Positions 45,971 through 54,143 of a stretch of 64,000 nt of DNA are shown here, piece by piece. The stretch's first letter is position 1; the number at the start of each line of letters is the position of its first letter. Both the position numbers and the translations under genes were made by a program. The notes beneath the pieces are model-generated. The model worked only from the letters and a program-made list of their open reading frames with translations. It had not been told where the DNA came from and did not search any database. Source of the DNA: JAWOLE01 sp963815655 (GTDB lineage Bacteria; Acidobacteriota; Thermoanaerobaculia; UBA5066; Gp7-AA6); the NCBI GenBank assembly GCA_963815655.1, contig CAWFHK010000001.1, forward strand, positions 3,348,001-3,412,000, read 5' to 3'.

Positions 45971-46010
45971 GGCAGGCGTATTGTTCCCGCGAACGCGGGC
46001 GGGAGGCGAA

Positions 46011-46487
46011 ATGGAAAACCTCGAGGCCCTTCGCGATCAGCTGACCCGGCTTCTGGACTGGGACGACGCCCACGCGGGATTCGACGCCGTGATCGAGGGG
46101 ATTCCGCCGGAGTTGCGGGGGGCGCAGCCGCGCGGCCTGCCGTATTCGGCGTGGCAGCTCCTGGAGCACCTGCGCCTTTGCCAGCGCGACATCCTCGACT
46201 TCTGCGTGAAGCCGGACTACGCGGATCCGAAGTCGACGGCCGAGTACTGGCCGGGCTCCGCGGCGCCGCCGACGCCCGAAGCCTGGAACGAGAGCGTCGC
46301 GGCGTTCCGAAGCGACCTCGAGGCGATGAAACGCATCGCCCGGGACCGCGACCTCTTCGCCGCCGTCCCGCGGGGAAAAGGGCAGACGTTCCTGCGCGAG
46401 ATCGTGCTCCTCGCCGATCACAACGCCTACACGCTCGGACAGATCGTCGTGCTCCGGCGCCTGCTCGGGACCTGGGAGAGGAGCTGA
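46011..46487 (+). CDS. DinB-family four-helix protein
   Basis: Protein of 158 aa with the DinB four-helix bundle: LTRLLDWDDAHAGFDAVIEG, YSAWQLLEHLRLCQRDILDF and LREIVLLADHNAYTLGQIVV. His residues in LLEHL, LADHN and nearby form the metal site seen in DinB/YfiT proteins, which are probable metal-dependent thiol transferases. It is followed within four bases by another DinB gene. GGGAGGCGAA precedes the ATG. Confidence 0.88.
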   Translation: MENLEALRDQLTRLLDWDDAHAGFDAVIEGIPPELRGAQPRGLPYSAWQLLEHLRLCQRDILDFCVKPDYADPKSTAEYWPGSAAPPTPEAWNESVAAFRSDLEAMKRIARDRDLFAAVPRGKGQTFLREIVLLADHNAYTLGQIVVLRRLLGTWERS

Positions 46488-46490
46488 CCG

Positions 46491-47000
46491 GTGGCCACGA
46501 ACATGGCGCGGAGGTACCGGCGCTGGTTCGAGTACGAGAAGGACAGCCACGCGAAGGTGGTGGCGGCTCTCCAGTCGGCCGGCCCGGCCGCGCGCAGGAC
46601 GAAGGCGTTCCGGAAGGCCGTGGAGCTGGCGGGGCACATCGTCGCCGCGCGGCGGCTCTGGCTCTTCCGCCTCGGCGCGGCGGAGGACGCGCCGTCGACG
46701 TTCTTCCCGCGCGGGACGGCGCTGCCCGGCCTCGAGCGGAGTTTTGGAAAGATGCACGCGGCCTGGTCGAAGTACCTTGCCGGGGCGGGAGAGAAGCAGA
46801 TCGCGCGCTGCTTCGAATACCGCAGCACGGAAGGGGTGTGGTACCGCGACACGGTCGAAGACATCCTGACCCAGCTCCAGGGCCATTCGCTCTACCACCG
46901 CGGCCAGATCGCGATGCTTCTGCGGTCCGTCGGAGTCGAGCCTCCCCAGACGGATTTCGTCTTTTGGGCGCGGGAAGAGGTTGAAGGAGAAGGGGACTAG
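46491..47000 (+). CDS. DinB-family protein
   Basis: Protein of 169 aa (GTG start; ATG at 46503 possible). DinB layout: MARRYRRWFEYEKDSHAKVV, KAVELAGHIVAARRLWLFRL and VEDILTQLQGHSLYHRGQIA, followed by MLLRSVGVEPPQTDFVFWAR. The HSLYHRGQI motif with its two His is diagnostic. Metal-dependent enzyme of unknown substrate. Tandem with the previous DinB gene. Confidence 0.9.
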   Translation: MATNMARRYRRWFEYEKDSHAKVVAALQSAGPAARRTKAFRKAVELAGHIVAARRLWLFRLGAAEDAPSTFFPRGTALPGLERSFGKMHAAWSKYLAGAGEKQIARCFEYRSTEGVWYRDTVEDILTQLQGHSLYHRGQIAMLLRSVGVEPPQTDFVFWAREEVEGEGD

Positions 47001-47008
47001 AGACGTAA

Positions 47009-47515
47009 ATGGGAAAACACGTCTCCGCGACCGAGATCCGCAGACTGGGATCAGCGGAGGAGGCGAACGCGTGCGCGCGGATGATGGCCGGCTCGCAGCC
47101 GTGGATCACGCTCGGGCGCGGGTACGAGGAGTCGCTCGCCTTGTTGCAGGATGCGACGCGCGAGGTGTACGGCGCGTTCGACGGGGGACGCCCGCTCGGG
47201 TTCGTGGTCCTGAACATGGCGGGCGCCTTCGTCGGCTACATCCAGACGGTCTGCGTGGACGAGGCGGATCGCAGCCGCGGGATCGGGACCCGGCTTGTGC
47301 GCTTTGCCGAGGAACGAATCTTCCGCGACTCGCCGAACGTCTTCCTCTGCGTCTCGTCGTTCAACCCGCGGGCGAAGGCGCTCTACGAAAGGCTCGGCTA
47401 CGAGCTCATCGGGGAACTGAAGGACTACATCGTGAAGGGCCACTCGGAGTTCTTGTTCCGCAAGACCGTCGGCCCGATCCGGGCCTTCCGCGAGCGCCCG
47501 CCCTTGTCATCCTGA
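47009..47515 (+). CDS. GNAT acetyltransferase, 3' end in repeat
   Basis: N-acetyltransferase of 168 aa: GFVVLNMAGAFVGYIQTVCV, acetyl-CoA loop ADRSRGIGTRLVRFAEERIF, and CVSSFNPRAKALYERLGYEL, then IGELKDYIVKGHSEFLFRK. It starts eight bases after the DinB stop. The last residues (RERPPLSS) and the TGA are supplied by a TTGTCATCCTGAGG repeat, so the natural stop has been replaced or lies at the junction. Confidence 0.88.
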   Translation: MGKHVSATEIRRLGSAEEANACARMMAGSQPWITLGRGYEESLALLQDATREVYGAFDGGRPLGFVVLNMAGAFVGYIQTVCVDEADRSRGIGTRLVRFAEERIFRDSPNVFLCVSSFNPRAKALYERLGYELIGELKDYIVKGHSEFLFRKTVGPIRAFRERPPLSS

Positions 47516-47775
47516 GGACCGCTCCCCGCCGCCTGTTATCCTGAGGACCCGCTCTCCTCCCTTGTCATCCTGAGGAGCCCCTCGACTTCGAATGTCATTC
47601 CGAGCCCCTCGCCCTCCTTTGTCATCCCGAGCGCAGCGAGGGATCTGCTCTCACTGCTTCGATGGCCACCTCAGCTCGGGACAGGCTCCGCGAGGAATCT
47701 GCCCTCGTTACTCGTGAACATGCAACTTCGGTGATCGGGACAGGCTCCGCACTTCGCTCAGGATGACAGAGGGGG
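47505..47775. repeat. TCATCCTGAGG/TCATCCCGAG repeat cluster
   Basis: Five or more copies of the TTGTCATCCTGAGG/TCATTCCGAGCCCC family, then GCGAGGGATCTGCTCTC, GACAGGCTCCGCGAGG and the inverted end CTTCGCTCAGGATGACAG. It fills the gap before the dnaE2 promoter and contains no gene. Confidence 0.85.
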
Positions 47776-47840
47776 TTGTTAAGCGTCGTATTTGATGATG
47801 TCAAAAGGTTTATTCAGCAGCAGGAGCATGCGCCGCCAGA

Positions 47841-47870
47841 TTGATTTACGCCTTTATTACGCCATAAGAT
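47841..47870 (+). promoter_or_regulatory. dnaE2 promoter with candidate SOS operator TTACGCC-N4-TTACGCC
   Basis: -35 TTGATT (47841-47846), 18 nt, -10 TAAGAT (47865-47870). The spacer holds TTACGCC (47846-47852), TTTA, TTACGCC (47857-47863). It is the same element as at imuA, with the same 11-bp period and the same position relative to the -35. Confidence 0.72.
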
Positions 47871-47876
47871 CGGCGG

Positions 47877-50800
47877 GTGAAACCCGGCAGTCCTCCTTCC
47901 CGAAATCTCATGGGGGTTTCTTCGCGCGACATCGGGCCGTCCGACGCGTCGCTCATCGTCTCGGCCGGGACGCGCAAGGAGAGGCTCAAGCAGCGCGACT
48001 GGAGCGTCCGGAACTTCCACGCGAGCCCTCGGCCCTACGCGGAGCTGCGCGTCGCCTCCGCCTTCTCTTTCCTGGACGGCTCCTCGCTTCCTGAAGACCT
48101 CGTCGAGCAGGCCGCGAGACTCGGCCTCCCCGCCGTCGCTCTCGTGGACCGCAACGGCGTCTACGGCGCCCCGCGCTTCTTCAAAGCCGCGAAGGCCGCC
48201 GGAATCAAGGCGCTCGTGGGCGCTGAAATCATTTTGGATTTTGGATTTTCGATTTTGGATTTCAAGCCCCGGAAAGCGTCTTCAATCCAAAATCCAGAAT
48301 CCAAAATCCAAAATCGGATCACTTTGCTCGTCGAAAACCGCACCGGCTACAAGAATCTCTGCCGGCTCATCACGGAGGGCGCCGCCGGCAAGCCGAAGGG
48401 GGAGACGAGCGTCACGATGGAGCAGGTCGCGGCGCACGCGGCGGGGCTCCATTGCCTGACGGGGGGCGAGGAGGGGCCGCTCGCGCGGGCGCTCGCGCGC
48501 GAAGGGCTCGAGGCGGGGAGGGAGGCGCTCGGCCGGCTCGCCGGGATCTTTCCCGGGCGGCTCCACGTCGAGATCGGGCGCCACCGATTGCGCGAGGAGG
48601 AGCACGGGAACCAGGCCCGGGTGGATCTCGCGCGGCGCCTGCGCCTCCCGCTCGTCGCGACCAATGGCGCGCGCTACGCCCGTCCGAAAGACAAGGAGCT
48701 GCACGACGTCCTGACCTCGATCCGCAATCACACGACGCTCGACGCGGCCGGGGAGCTGCTCGCGGCAGAGCGCGAGCGGCACCTGAAAGACGCCGCGGCC
48801 CTGTCGGAGCTCTTCGCCGATTTGCCGCAGGCCGTGGACGCGGCGTGGGAGCTCTCGCAGAGGCTCGACTTCACGCTCGCGGACCTCGGCTACCGCTTCC
48901 CCGACTACCCGCTCCCGCCGGGCGAGACTCCCGATTCCTACCTGCGCCAGGTGACGTGGAACGGCGCGCGGACGCGCTTCCGGCCGCTGACGGCGAAGGC
49001 GCAGGCGCAGATCACGAAGGAGCTGGCGATGATCGAGAAACTTCAGCTCGCCGGCTACTTCCTCATCGTCTGGGACATCGTGCAGTTCTGCAAGAGGGAG
49101 AACATCCTCGTACAGGGGCGCGGCTCCGCGGCCAACAGTGCTGTCTGTTACGCGCTCTCCATGACCGCGGTGGACCCGGTGAAAATGGAGCTCCTCTTCG
49201 AGCGCTTCCTCTCGGAGGAGCGGGGGGAGTGGCCGGACATTGACCTCGATCTGCCCTCCGGGGACCAGCGCGAGAAGGTCATCCAGCACGTCTACGAGAA
49301 GTACGGCCCGCGCGGCGCCGGCATGACGGCCAACGTCATCACCTACCGCGACCGCTCGGCGGCGCGCGAGGTCGGCAAGGCGCTCGGCTACTCGCTCGAG
49401 CAGGTGGGGAACCTCTCCAAACAGCTCTCCGGCTGGAGCTTCGGCGAGGTCCGCGAGCCGGTCGAGCAATTGACCGGCGAGATCCGCGCGGCGGGGCTCG
49501 ATCCCGGGGACGTCCGCTCGAAGCACTTCCTGCGGCTCTTCCTGCAGGTCCAGAACCTGCCGCGGCACCTGGGACAGCACTCGGGAGGGATGGTCGTCGC
49601 GGCGGGGAGGCTCGACGAGGTCGTGCCGCTCGAGCCGGCCGCGATGCCGGGGCGCGTCGTCGTGCAGTGGGACAAGGACGACTGCGCGGACCTCGGGATC
49701 GTCAAGGTGGATCTGCTGGGCCTCGGGATGCTCGCGGCGATCGAGGAGGCGATCCCGATGATCCGCTCGAAGGAAAACGTCGAGATCGACTTGGCGCACC
49801 TGCCGCAGGACGACCCGAAGATCTACAGGATGCTCAACGAGGCGGACACCGTCGGGCTCTTCCAGGTCGAGAGCCGCGCGCAGATGGCGTCGCTCCCGAG
49901 GAACGCGCCGAAGAAGTTCTACGACATCGTCGTGCAGGTGGCGATCATCCGGCCGGGGCCGATCGTGGGCGGGATGGTGCGCCCCTTCTTCGATCGGAGG
50001 CAGGGAAGGGCGCCGGTCGAGTACCCGCACCCGTGCCTCGAGCCGATCTTGAAGCGCACGCTCGGCGTCCCGCTCTTCCAGGAACAGCTCCTGCGCATCG
50101 CGATGGTCGCGGCGGGCTTCACGGGCGGGGAGGCGGAGGAGCTGCGGCGCGCGATGGGCTTCAAGCGGTCCGTCGAGAGGATGGAGGCGATCGAGGCGAG
50201 GCTGCGCGCGGGGATGACCGCGCGGGGCATCGGCAGAGAGGCGCAGGAGCAGATCGTCAAGTCCATCACCTCCTTCGCGCTCTACGGGTTTCCCGAGTCC
50301 CACGCGGCGTCGTTCGCGCTCATCGCCTACGCGAGCGCGTACTTGAAGGCGCACCATCCGGCGGCCTTCTACGCCTCGATCTTCAACGCCTGGCCGATGG
50401 GCTTCTATCACCCGGCGACGCTCGTCAAGGACGCGCAGCGCCACGGAACGAAAGTCTTTCCGATCGACGTGGCGCATTCGGGATGGAAATGCCGCTGGGA
50501 GAACAGGGGCGTGCGCCTGGGGCTGCGTTTCGTGCAGGGACTCTCCGAGACGACGGGGAAGAAGATCGAGGAGGAGCAGGCCGGGCGCCCCTTCGACGAC
50601 GCCGGCGACCTGGCGCGGCGGGTGCGGCTGCGCTCGGGCGAGCTGACGATCCTCGCGGAGGCGGGCGCGCTCGCCTCCTTCGGCAAGACGCGGCGCGAGG
50701 CGCTCTGGCAGGTGGCGAAGGTGGCGCGCCCGGCGGGGCCGCTCTTAGACGCGCTGCCGGCGGACGACCCCTCACCGCTTGCCGAGATGAGCCCGGAGGA

Positions 50801-51239
50801 AGAAACCGCGGCCGACTACGGCGCGACGCAGATGACGACCGGGCCGCACCTGATGGAGCACTGGCGAGCGAAGCTCGCCGCGCGGGGGATCCTCTCGGCC
50901 GCGGAGCTCGCGCGCCGCGCCGACGGGGAGCGCGTCACGACCGCGGGGGCCGTCATCGTCCGCCAGCGCCCCGGCACGGCGCAGGGCTTCGTTTTCCTGA
51001 CGCTCGAAGACGAGACCGGCATGTCGCAGGCGATCGTGCGCCCCGACCTCTTCCGCGAGTACCGCTCCGTCATCGTCGGGTCGGGCACTCTCATCGTCGA
51101 AGGCCGTCTCCAGAAACAGGACGGGACCCTCTCCGTCAAAGGCGAACGCTTCCATGCGCTGCAGCAATTTCTGAGCGAGGGACCCTGCGGCCCCACGCTC
51201 ATCCCGGTCGAGGCGATCCCGAGCCACGACTTCCGGTGA
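47877..51239 (+). CDS. dnaE2: Error-prone DNA polymerase DnaE2
   Basis: C-family polymerase alpha subunit, 1120 aa, of the translesion ImuB-DnaE2 type. PHP domain at the N-terminus (YAELRVASAFSFLDGSSLPE; the usual metal-binding His residues are absent). Polymerase palm: GRGSAANSAVCYAL and PDIDLDLPSG (catalytic Asp pair), then DLGIVKVDLLGLGML. C-terminal OB fold GAVIVRQRPGTAQGFVFLTL. The -10 lies six bases before the GTG at 47877, so the message may be leaderless. About 30 residues of translated repeat are inserted in the PHP domain. Confidence 0.93.
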   Translation: MKPGSPPSRNLMGVSSRDIGPSDASLIVSAGTRKERLKQRDWSVRNFHASPRPYAELRVASAFSFLDGSSLPEDLVEQAARLGLPAVALVDRNGVYGAPRFFKAAKAAGIKALVGAEIILDFGFSILDFKPRKASSIQNPESKIQNRITLLVENRTGYKNLCRLITEGAAGKPKGETSVTMEQVAAHAAGLHCLTGGEEGPLARALAREGLEAGREALGRLAGIFPGRLHVEIGRHRLREEEHGNQARVDLARRLRLPLVATNGARYARPKDKELHDVLTSIRNHTTLDAAGELLAAERERHLKDAAALSELFADLPQAVDAAWELSQRLDFTLADLGYRFPDYPLPPGETPDSYLRQVTWNGARTRFRPLTAKAQAQITKELAMIEKLQLAGYFLIVWDIVQFCKRENILVQGRGSAANSAVCYALSMTAVDPVKMELLFERFLSEERGEWPDIDLDLPSGDQREKVIQHVYEKYGPRGAGMTANVITYRDRSAAREVGKALGYSLEQVGNLSKQLSGWSFGEVREPVEQLTGEIRAAGLDPGDVRSKHFLRLFLQVQNLPRHLGQHSGGMVVAAGRLDEVVPLEPAAMPGRVVVQWDKDDCADLGIVKVDLLGLGMLAAIEEAIPMIRSKENVEIDLAHLPQDDPKIYRMLNEADTVGLFQVESRAQMASLPRNAPKKFYDIVVQVAIIRPGPIVGGMVRPFFDRRQGRAPVEYPHPCLEPILKRTLGVPLFQEQLLRIAMVAAGFTGGEAEELRRAMGFKRSVERMEAIEARLRAGMTARGIGREAQEQIVKSITSFALYGFPESHAASFALIAYASAYLKAHHPAAFYASIFNAWPMGFYHPATLVKDAQRHGTKVFPIDVAHSGWKCRWENRGVRLGLRFVQGLSETTGKKIEEEQAGRPFDDAGDLARRVRLRSGELTILAEAGALASFGKTRREALWQVAKVARPAGPLLDALPADDPSPLAEMSPEEETAADYGATQMTTGPHLMEHWRAKLAARGILSAAELARRADGERVTTAGAVIVRQRPGTAQGFVFLTLEDETGMSQAIVRPDLFREYRSVIVGSGTLIVEGRLQKQDGTLSVKGERFHALQQFLSEGPCGPTLIPVEAIPSHDFR
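48229..48318. repeat. GATTTTGG/CCAAAATC inverted oligomer repeat inside dnaE2
   Basis: Four ATTTTGGATTT words, a 30-bp loop, then four AATCCAAAATCC words in reverse complement, able to form a long hairpin. It lies in frame between GAEI and ITLLVENRTGY of the PHP domain. It is AT-rich in a gene that is otherwise GC-rich. Confidence 0.88.
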
Positions 51240-51374
51240 ACCGTCTCGCGTGGCCCGGCCGCTGTCCGTGATGGCCGGAGATCAAGAAAGAATCGACCGT
51301 ACGCCGGCAGAGTCTCGTTCGGGGACCTCGGGTTCCAGCGCGGCCTTATGCTAGCCGGAGACCATTGAGCCGCC

Positions 51375-53033
51375 GTGTCCAGCAAGAAGATGCAGAAGAG
51401 TTCGCGGACGCGGGGCGCGACGGCACTGACCGCGCGCCCGGTCTCCAGAGACAAAGATGCGTCGCCGGCCGCGACGCGCGGCGCCGGGATCGGCCTCGCG
51501 GCGATCCTCCTGCTCGCGGCCGGATTGCGCTGCGCCTGGCTCGACTCGAGTATCGGCGGGTTTCATTCCCACAACGAGGCGCACTACACGCTCATCGCGA
51601 AGAACTACTTCCACGGCTCATGGCTCTTTCCGACTTCCGAGGGTGGGCACCTCTTTCTGGAGACTCCGCCGCTCTATTCCTATCTCCTCTACGCCGTCTT
51701 CCGGCTGACGGGAGTCTCGGTCCTGGCGGGACGGCTGCTCTCGATCGCTTCGAGCCTGGCCCTCGTCGCCGCGACCTTCGCCTTCGCCCGAAGGCTCTTC
51801 GGCCCTTCCGAAGGCCTGACGGCGGCCCTCATTGTGGCGGTCTCGCCGGTGGCCGTGCTGACGGGGCGCAACATCCAGACCGATTCGACGCTGCTCGTCT
51901 TCGTCGTCGCGGCCCTCTTCTTCCATTGGCGCGCCGAGGAAGCGGGATCCCGCGCGGACCGGCTCCTGTCGGGGCTCTTCGCCGGGCTGGCGCTCTTCAC
52001 GAAGCTCTTCGCCGTGATCGCGGCCGCCGCTCTGTTCGCCTGGGAGCTGGCGACGCGGCGGACGCTCGCCTGGCTGAAGGAGGGCGCCCGCTGGCGGGCG
52101 GCGGGAATCGCGCTCCTGCTCCCGGGCGCCTTCTACGGTTACCACGCCCTGCGGGGGTTCGCGTACCTGCGGGGCGAGGTGGCGGGAGGAGCGGCCGTGG
52201 CGACGACGTTTCCGAAAGCGGGCGCGGAGTGGCTCGCGATCGGCGGCGAAGCCTGGTGGGCGTTCTCTCCGTTGATCGCGCTCGCCCTGGCGGCCGGGAT
52301 CGCTGCCGCCGTGCCGGCTCCCTCCCGCGCGACGCTCTTCGCGCTCTTTCCCGTCTGCGGCTTCTCGCTCTTCTACCTCTTCGCCCACAAGCACAGCTAT
52401 TACCTTCTGACGATCCTTCCCTTCGGCGCCGCGCTCGCGGGACGCCTCGTCTCCCGGCTGCCGTCGCGCGCGGCGCGGATCGCCTGCGCCGCCGCGATCG
52501 CGGTGTCGGGATGTTTCTGGAGCCTCGTGGATGTCACTTCCATGAAGAGCGGATTCGTCGAGTTCGAGCAGTTCGGAAAAGCGGCTGCGGAGCTGCCCGG
52601 GACCGAACACCTCGTCCTGATCGATCGCGAGATGAGCGGCAGCCATCTCCCGGTGATCGAGCTCTACGACCCGAAGGCCCGGGTTATCGTGATCGAGGAC
52701 GCGAAGGCGGAGGACGACGGCCGCCTGCGCCTGCCGCGGGCGGACCTCTTTCTCCTGAAGTTCGTGCCGCCGCAGACGCCCGCTCCGCCGGCTGGCTGGC
52801 TTTTCACGCGGACCCGGTACGGCCTGACTCTCTTCGGCCGGACGATTCTCGAGGCGCATCCCAATCCCAATTTCTTCCGGCAGGGCCGCTACTTCGTCGA
52901 AAAGACCGGCGGCCTCTTCGATTTCGGCCGACGGGAGTTTCGCGTCTATCCCGCCCTGATGCTGCTGCCGGTCCCTCCGGACCTCGCCCTCTATCGAACC
53001 CAGCGCGGGCTGGAGGCGCGGCCGGCCCCGTAG
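51375..53033 (+). CDS. Membrane glycosyltransferase (ArnT/PMT-like)
   Basis: Integral membrane protein of 552 aa with about ten helices. The first periplasmic loop SIGGFHSHNEAHYTLIAKNY followed by HLFLETPPLYSYLLYAVFRL is the pattern of GT-C fold lipid-dependent glycosyltransferases (ArnT/PMT, GT39/GT83), with the acidic HNEAHY in the catalytic position. The C-terminal third is a soluble domain (LVLIDREMSGSHLPVIELYD). The donor and acceptor are unknown. It is alone between dnaE2 and the TPR gene. Confidence 0.85.
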   Translation: MSSKKMQKSSRTRGATALTARPVSRDKDASPAATRGAGIGLAAILLLAAGLRCAWLDSSIGGFHSHNEAHYTLIAKNYFHGSWLFPTSEGGHLFLETPPLYSYLLYAVFRLTGVSVLAGRLLSIASSLALVAATFAFARRLFGPSEGLTAALIVAVSPVAVLTGRNIQTDSTLLVFVVAALFFHWRAEEAGSRADRLLSGLFAGLALFTKLFAVIAAAALFAWELATRRTLAWLKEGARWRAAGIALLLPGAFYGYHALRGFAYLRGEVAGGAAVATTFPKAGAEWLAIGGEAWWAFSPLIALALAAGIAAAVPAPSRATLFALFPVCGFSLFYLFAHKHSYYLLTILPFGAALAGRLVSRLPSRAARIACAAAIAVSGCFWSLVDVTSMKSGFVEFEQFGKAAAELPGTEHLVLIDREMSGSHLPVIELYDPKARVIVIEDAKAEDDGRLRLPRADLFLLKFVPPQTPAPPAGWLFTRTRYGLTLFGRTILEAHPNPNFFRQGRYFVEKTGGLFDFGRREFRVYPALMLLPVPPDLALYRTQRGLEARPAP

Positions 53034-53048
53034 GTCTCCCGCGAGAGA

Positions 53049-54032
53049 CTAGGAGATCTTCTTCAGGGCGTCCCGCACGTCCTGGCGGGAGGAGTCGAGC
53101 TCGAGGGCGCTCGTGTATTCGCGGCGGGCAAGATCCCGGTTCCCCTTCTTCTCGTAGAGGAGTCCCAGCCGGTAGTGGGCCGAGACGAGAGACGGCTCGT
53201 CTGCCCTCGGGGTGTGCCGGAGATACGCCTTCAGGCATTCCTCGCCGCGTTCGAGGCGTTCGCCGGAGGTTCCCGCGTAGACCCCGATCTGGTAGAGGGC
53301 GGAGAGCGCGGCCGGCTGCTCGGCCAGCAGTTTCTCCATCGTGTCGATGGCCTTCGCGTACAGCTTCTGCTTCGAGTAACACCCCGCGATCCAGAAGAAC
53401 GGTTCCCGTCTTGCCGGGAACTCCTTCGCCGCGCGTTCGTAGTCGGCGAGCGCCGCGTCGAAGTGTTTTTCGGATTCCGCGATGCGGCCGTCGGCTCGGT
53501 GTCCCCGCATCGGATCGCGGCGGCCGATCTCCGCCGCCTGCTCGCGGGCCTTCTGGGCGCTCCCGCCCATGACGCCGGGAGCCTGGATGTAGTACTCGAC
53601 GAGCGAGAGCCTCGCGTCGATGTTGCCCGGGTCGAGCTCGACGGACTTCTCGAAGGCCTTCCGGACCTTGCCGGCGAGCGAGACTTGCTTAAAGAAGCCG
53701 GCCTTCGAGGCCTGAACGCCGTAGGCCCGGCCGAGCCAGAGCTCGGTCTCGGAGTTCTTCGGGTCGAGCGCGGCGGCTTTCTCGAGCCAGGCGACGGCGT
53801 TGTCGCCGTCGTTGCCGCCCAGGCAGATCTGACCGAGATAGAAGGCCACGCGGGGATCCCTCGGATCCTCCTTAGCCGCCGCTTCCAGGGCGGTGCGGGC
53901 CGGGCCATACTGGCCGTTCTCGAAGAGCTTGATGCCCTCCTCGGCTTTCCGTCCGGCGGCGTGGAGGGCGGCCGCGCCGAGGGCGAGGCAGACAGCGAGC
54001 GCGGCGGGGATCCGGCTTCGGTTGATCGGCAT
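53049..54032 (-). CDS. Exported TPR-repeat protein
   Basis: Protein of 327 aa with a signal peptide (IPAALAVCLALGAAALHAAG) and about six tetratricopeptide repeats: EEGIKLFENGQYGPARTALE, VAFYLGQICLGG, NSETELWLGRAYGVQ, LADYERAAKEFPARREPFFW, YRLGLLYEKKGNRDLARREY. It acts as a protein-protein scaffold in the envelope, partner unknown. It is transcribed divergently from the alpha-2-macroglobulin-like gene, sharing a 110-bp intergenic region. Confidence 0.88.
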   Translation of the reverse strand: MPINRSRIPAALAVCLALGAAALHAAGRKAEEGIKLFENGQYGPARTALEAAAKEDPRDPRVAFYLGQICLGGNDGDNAVAWLEKAAALDPKNSETELWLGRAYGVQASKAGFFKQVSLAGKVRKAFEKSVELDPGNIDARLSLVEYYIQAPGVMGGSAQKAREQAAEIGRRDPMRGHRADGRIAESEKHFDAALADYERAAKEFPARREPFFWIAGCYSKQKLYAKAIDTMEKLLAEQPAALSALYQIGVYAGTSGERLERGEECLKAYLRHTPRADEPSLVSAHYRLGLLYEKKGNRDLARREYTSALELDSSRQDVRDALKKIS

Positions 54033-54143
54033 TCTCTTTCCTGCAGATACGCGAGGCTCCGCGGGAAGTTTTCGTCCGGAAGCCCGCCGCGCGCGGATCG
54101 GGGCGGGAACCTTCCCGAGAAAACGGGTTCCCTTGTTGACACA

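Noticed and set aside
53175..54143. The macroglobulin frame stays open 969 bases upstream of 54144
   Set aside because: That part is antisense to the TPR gene. The signal peptide follows the ATG at 54144 or 54153.
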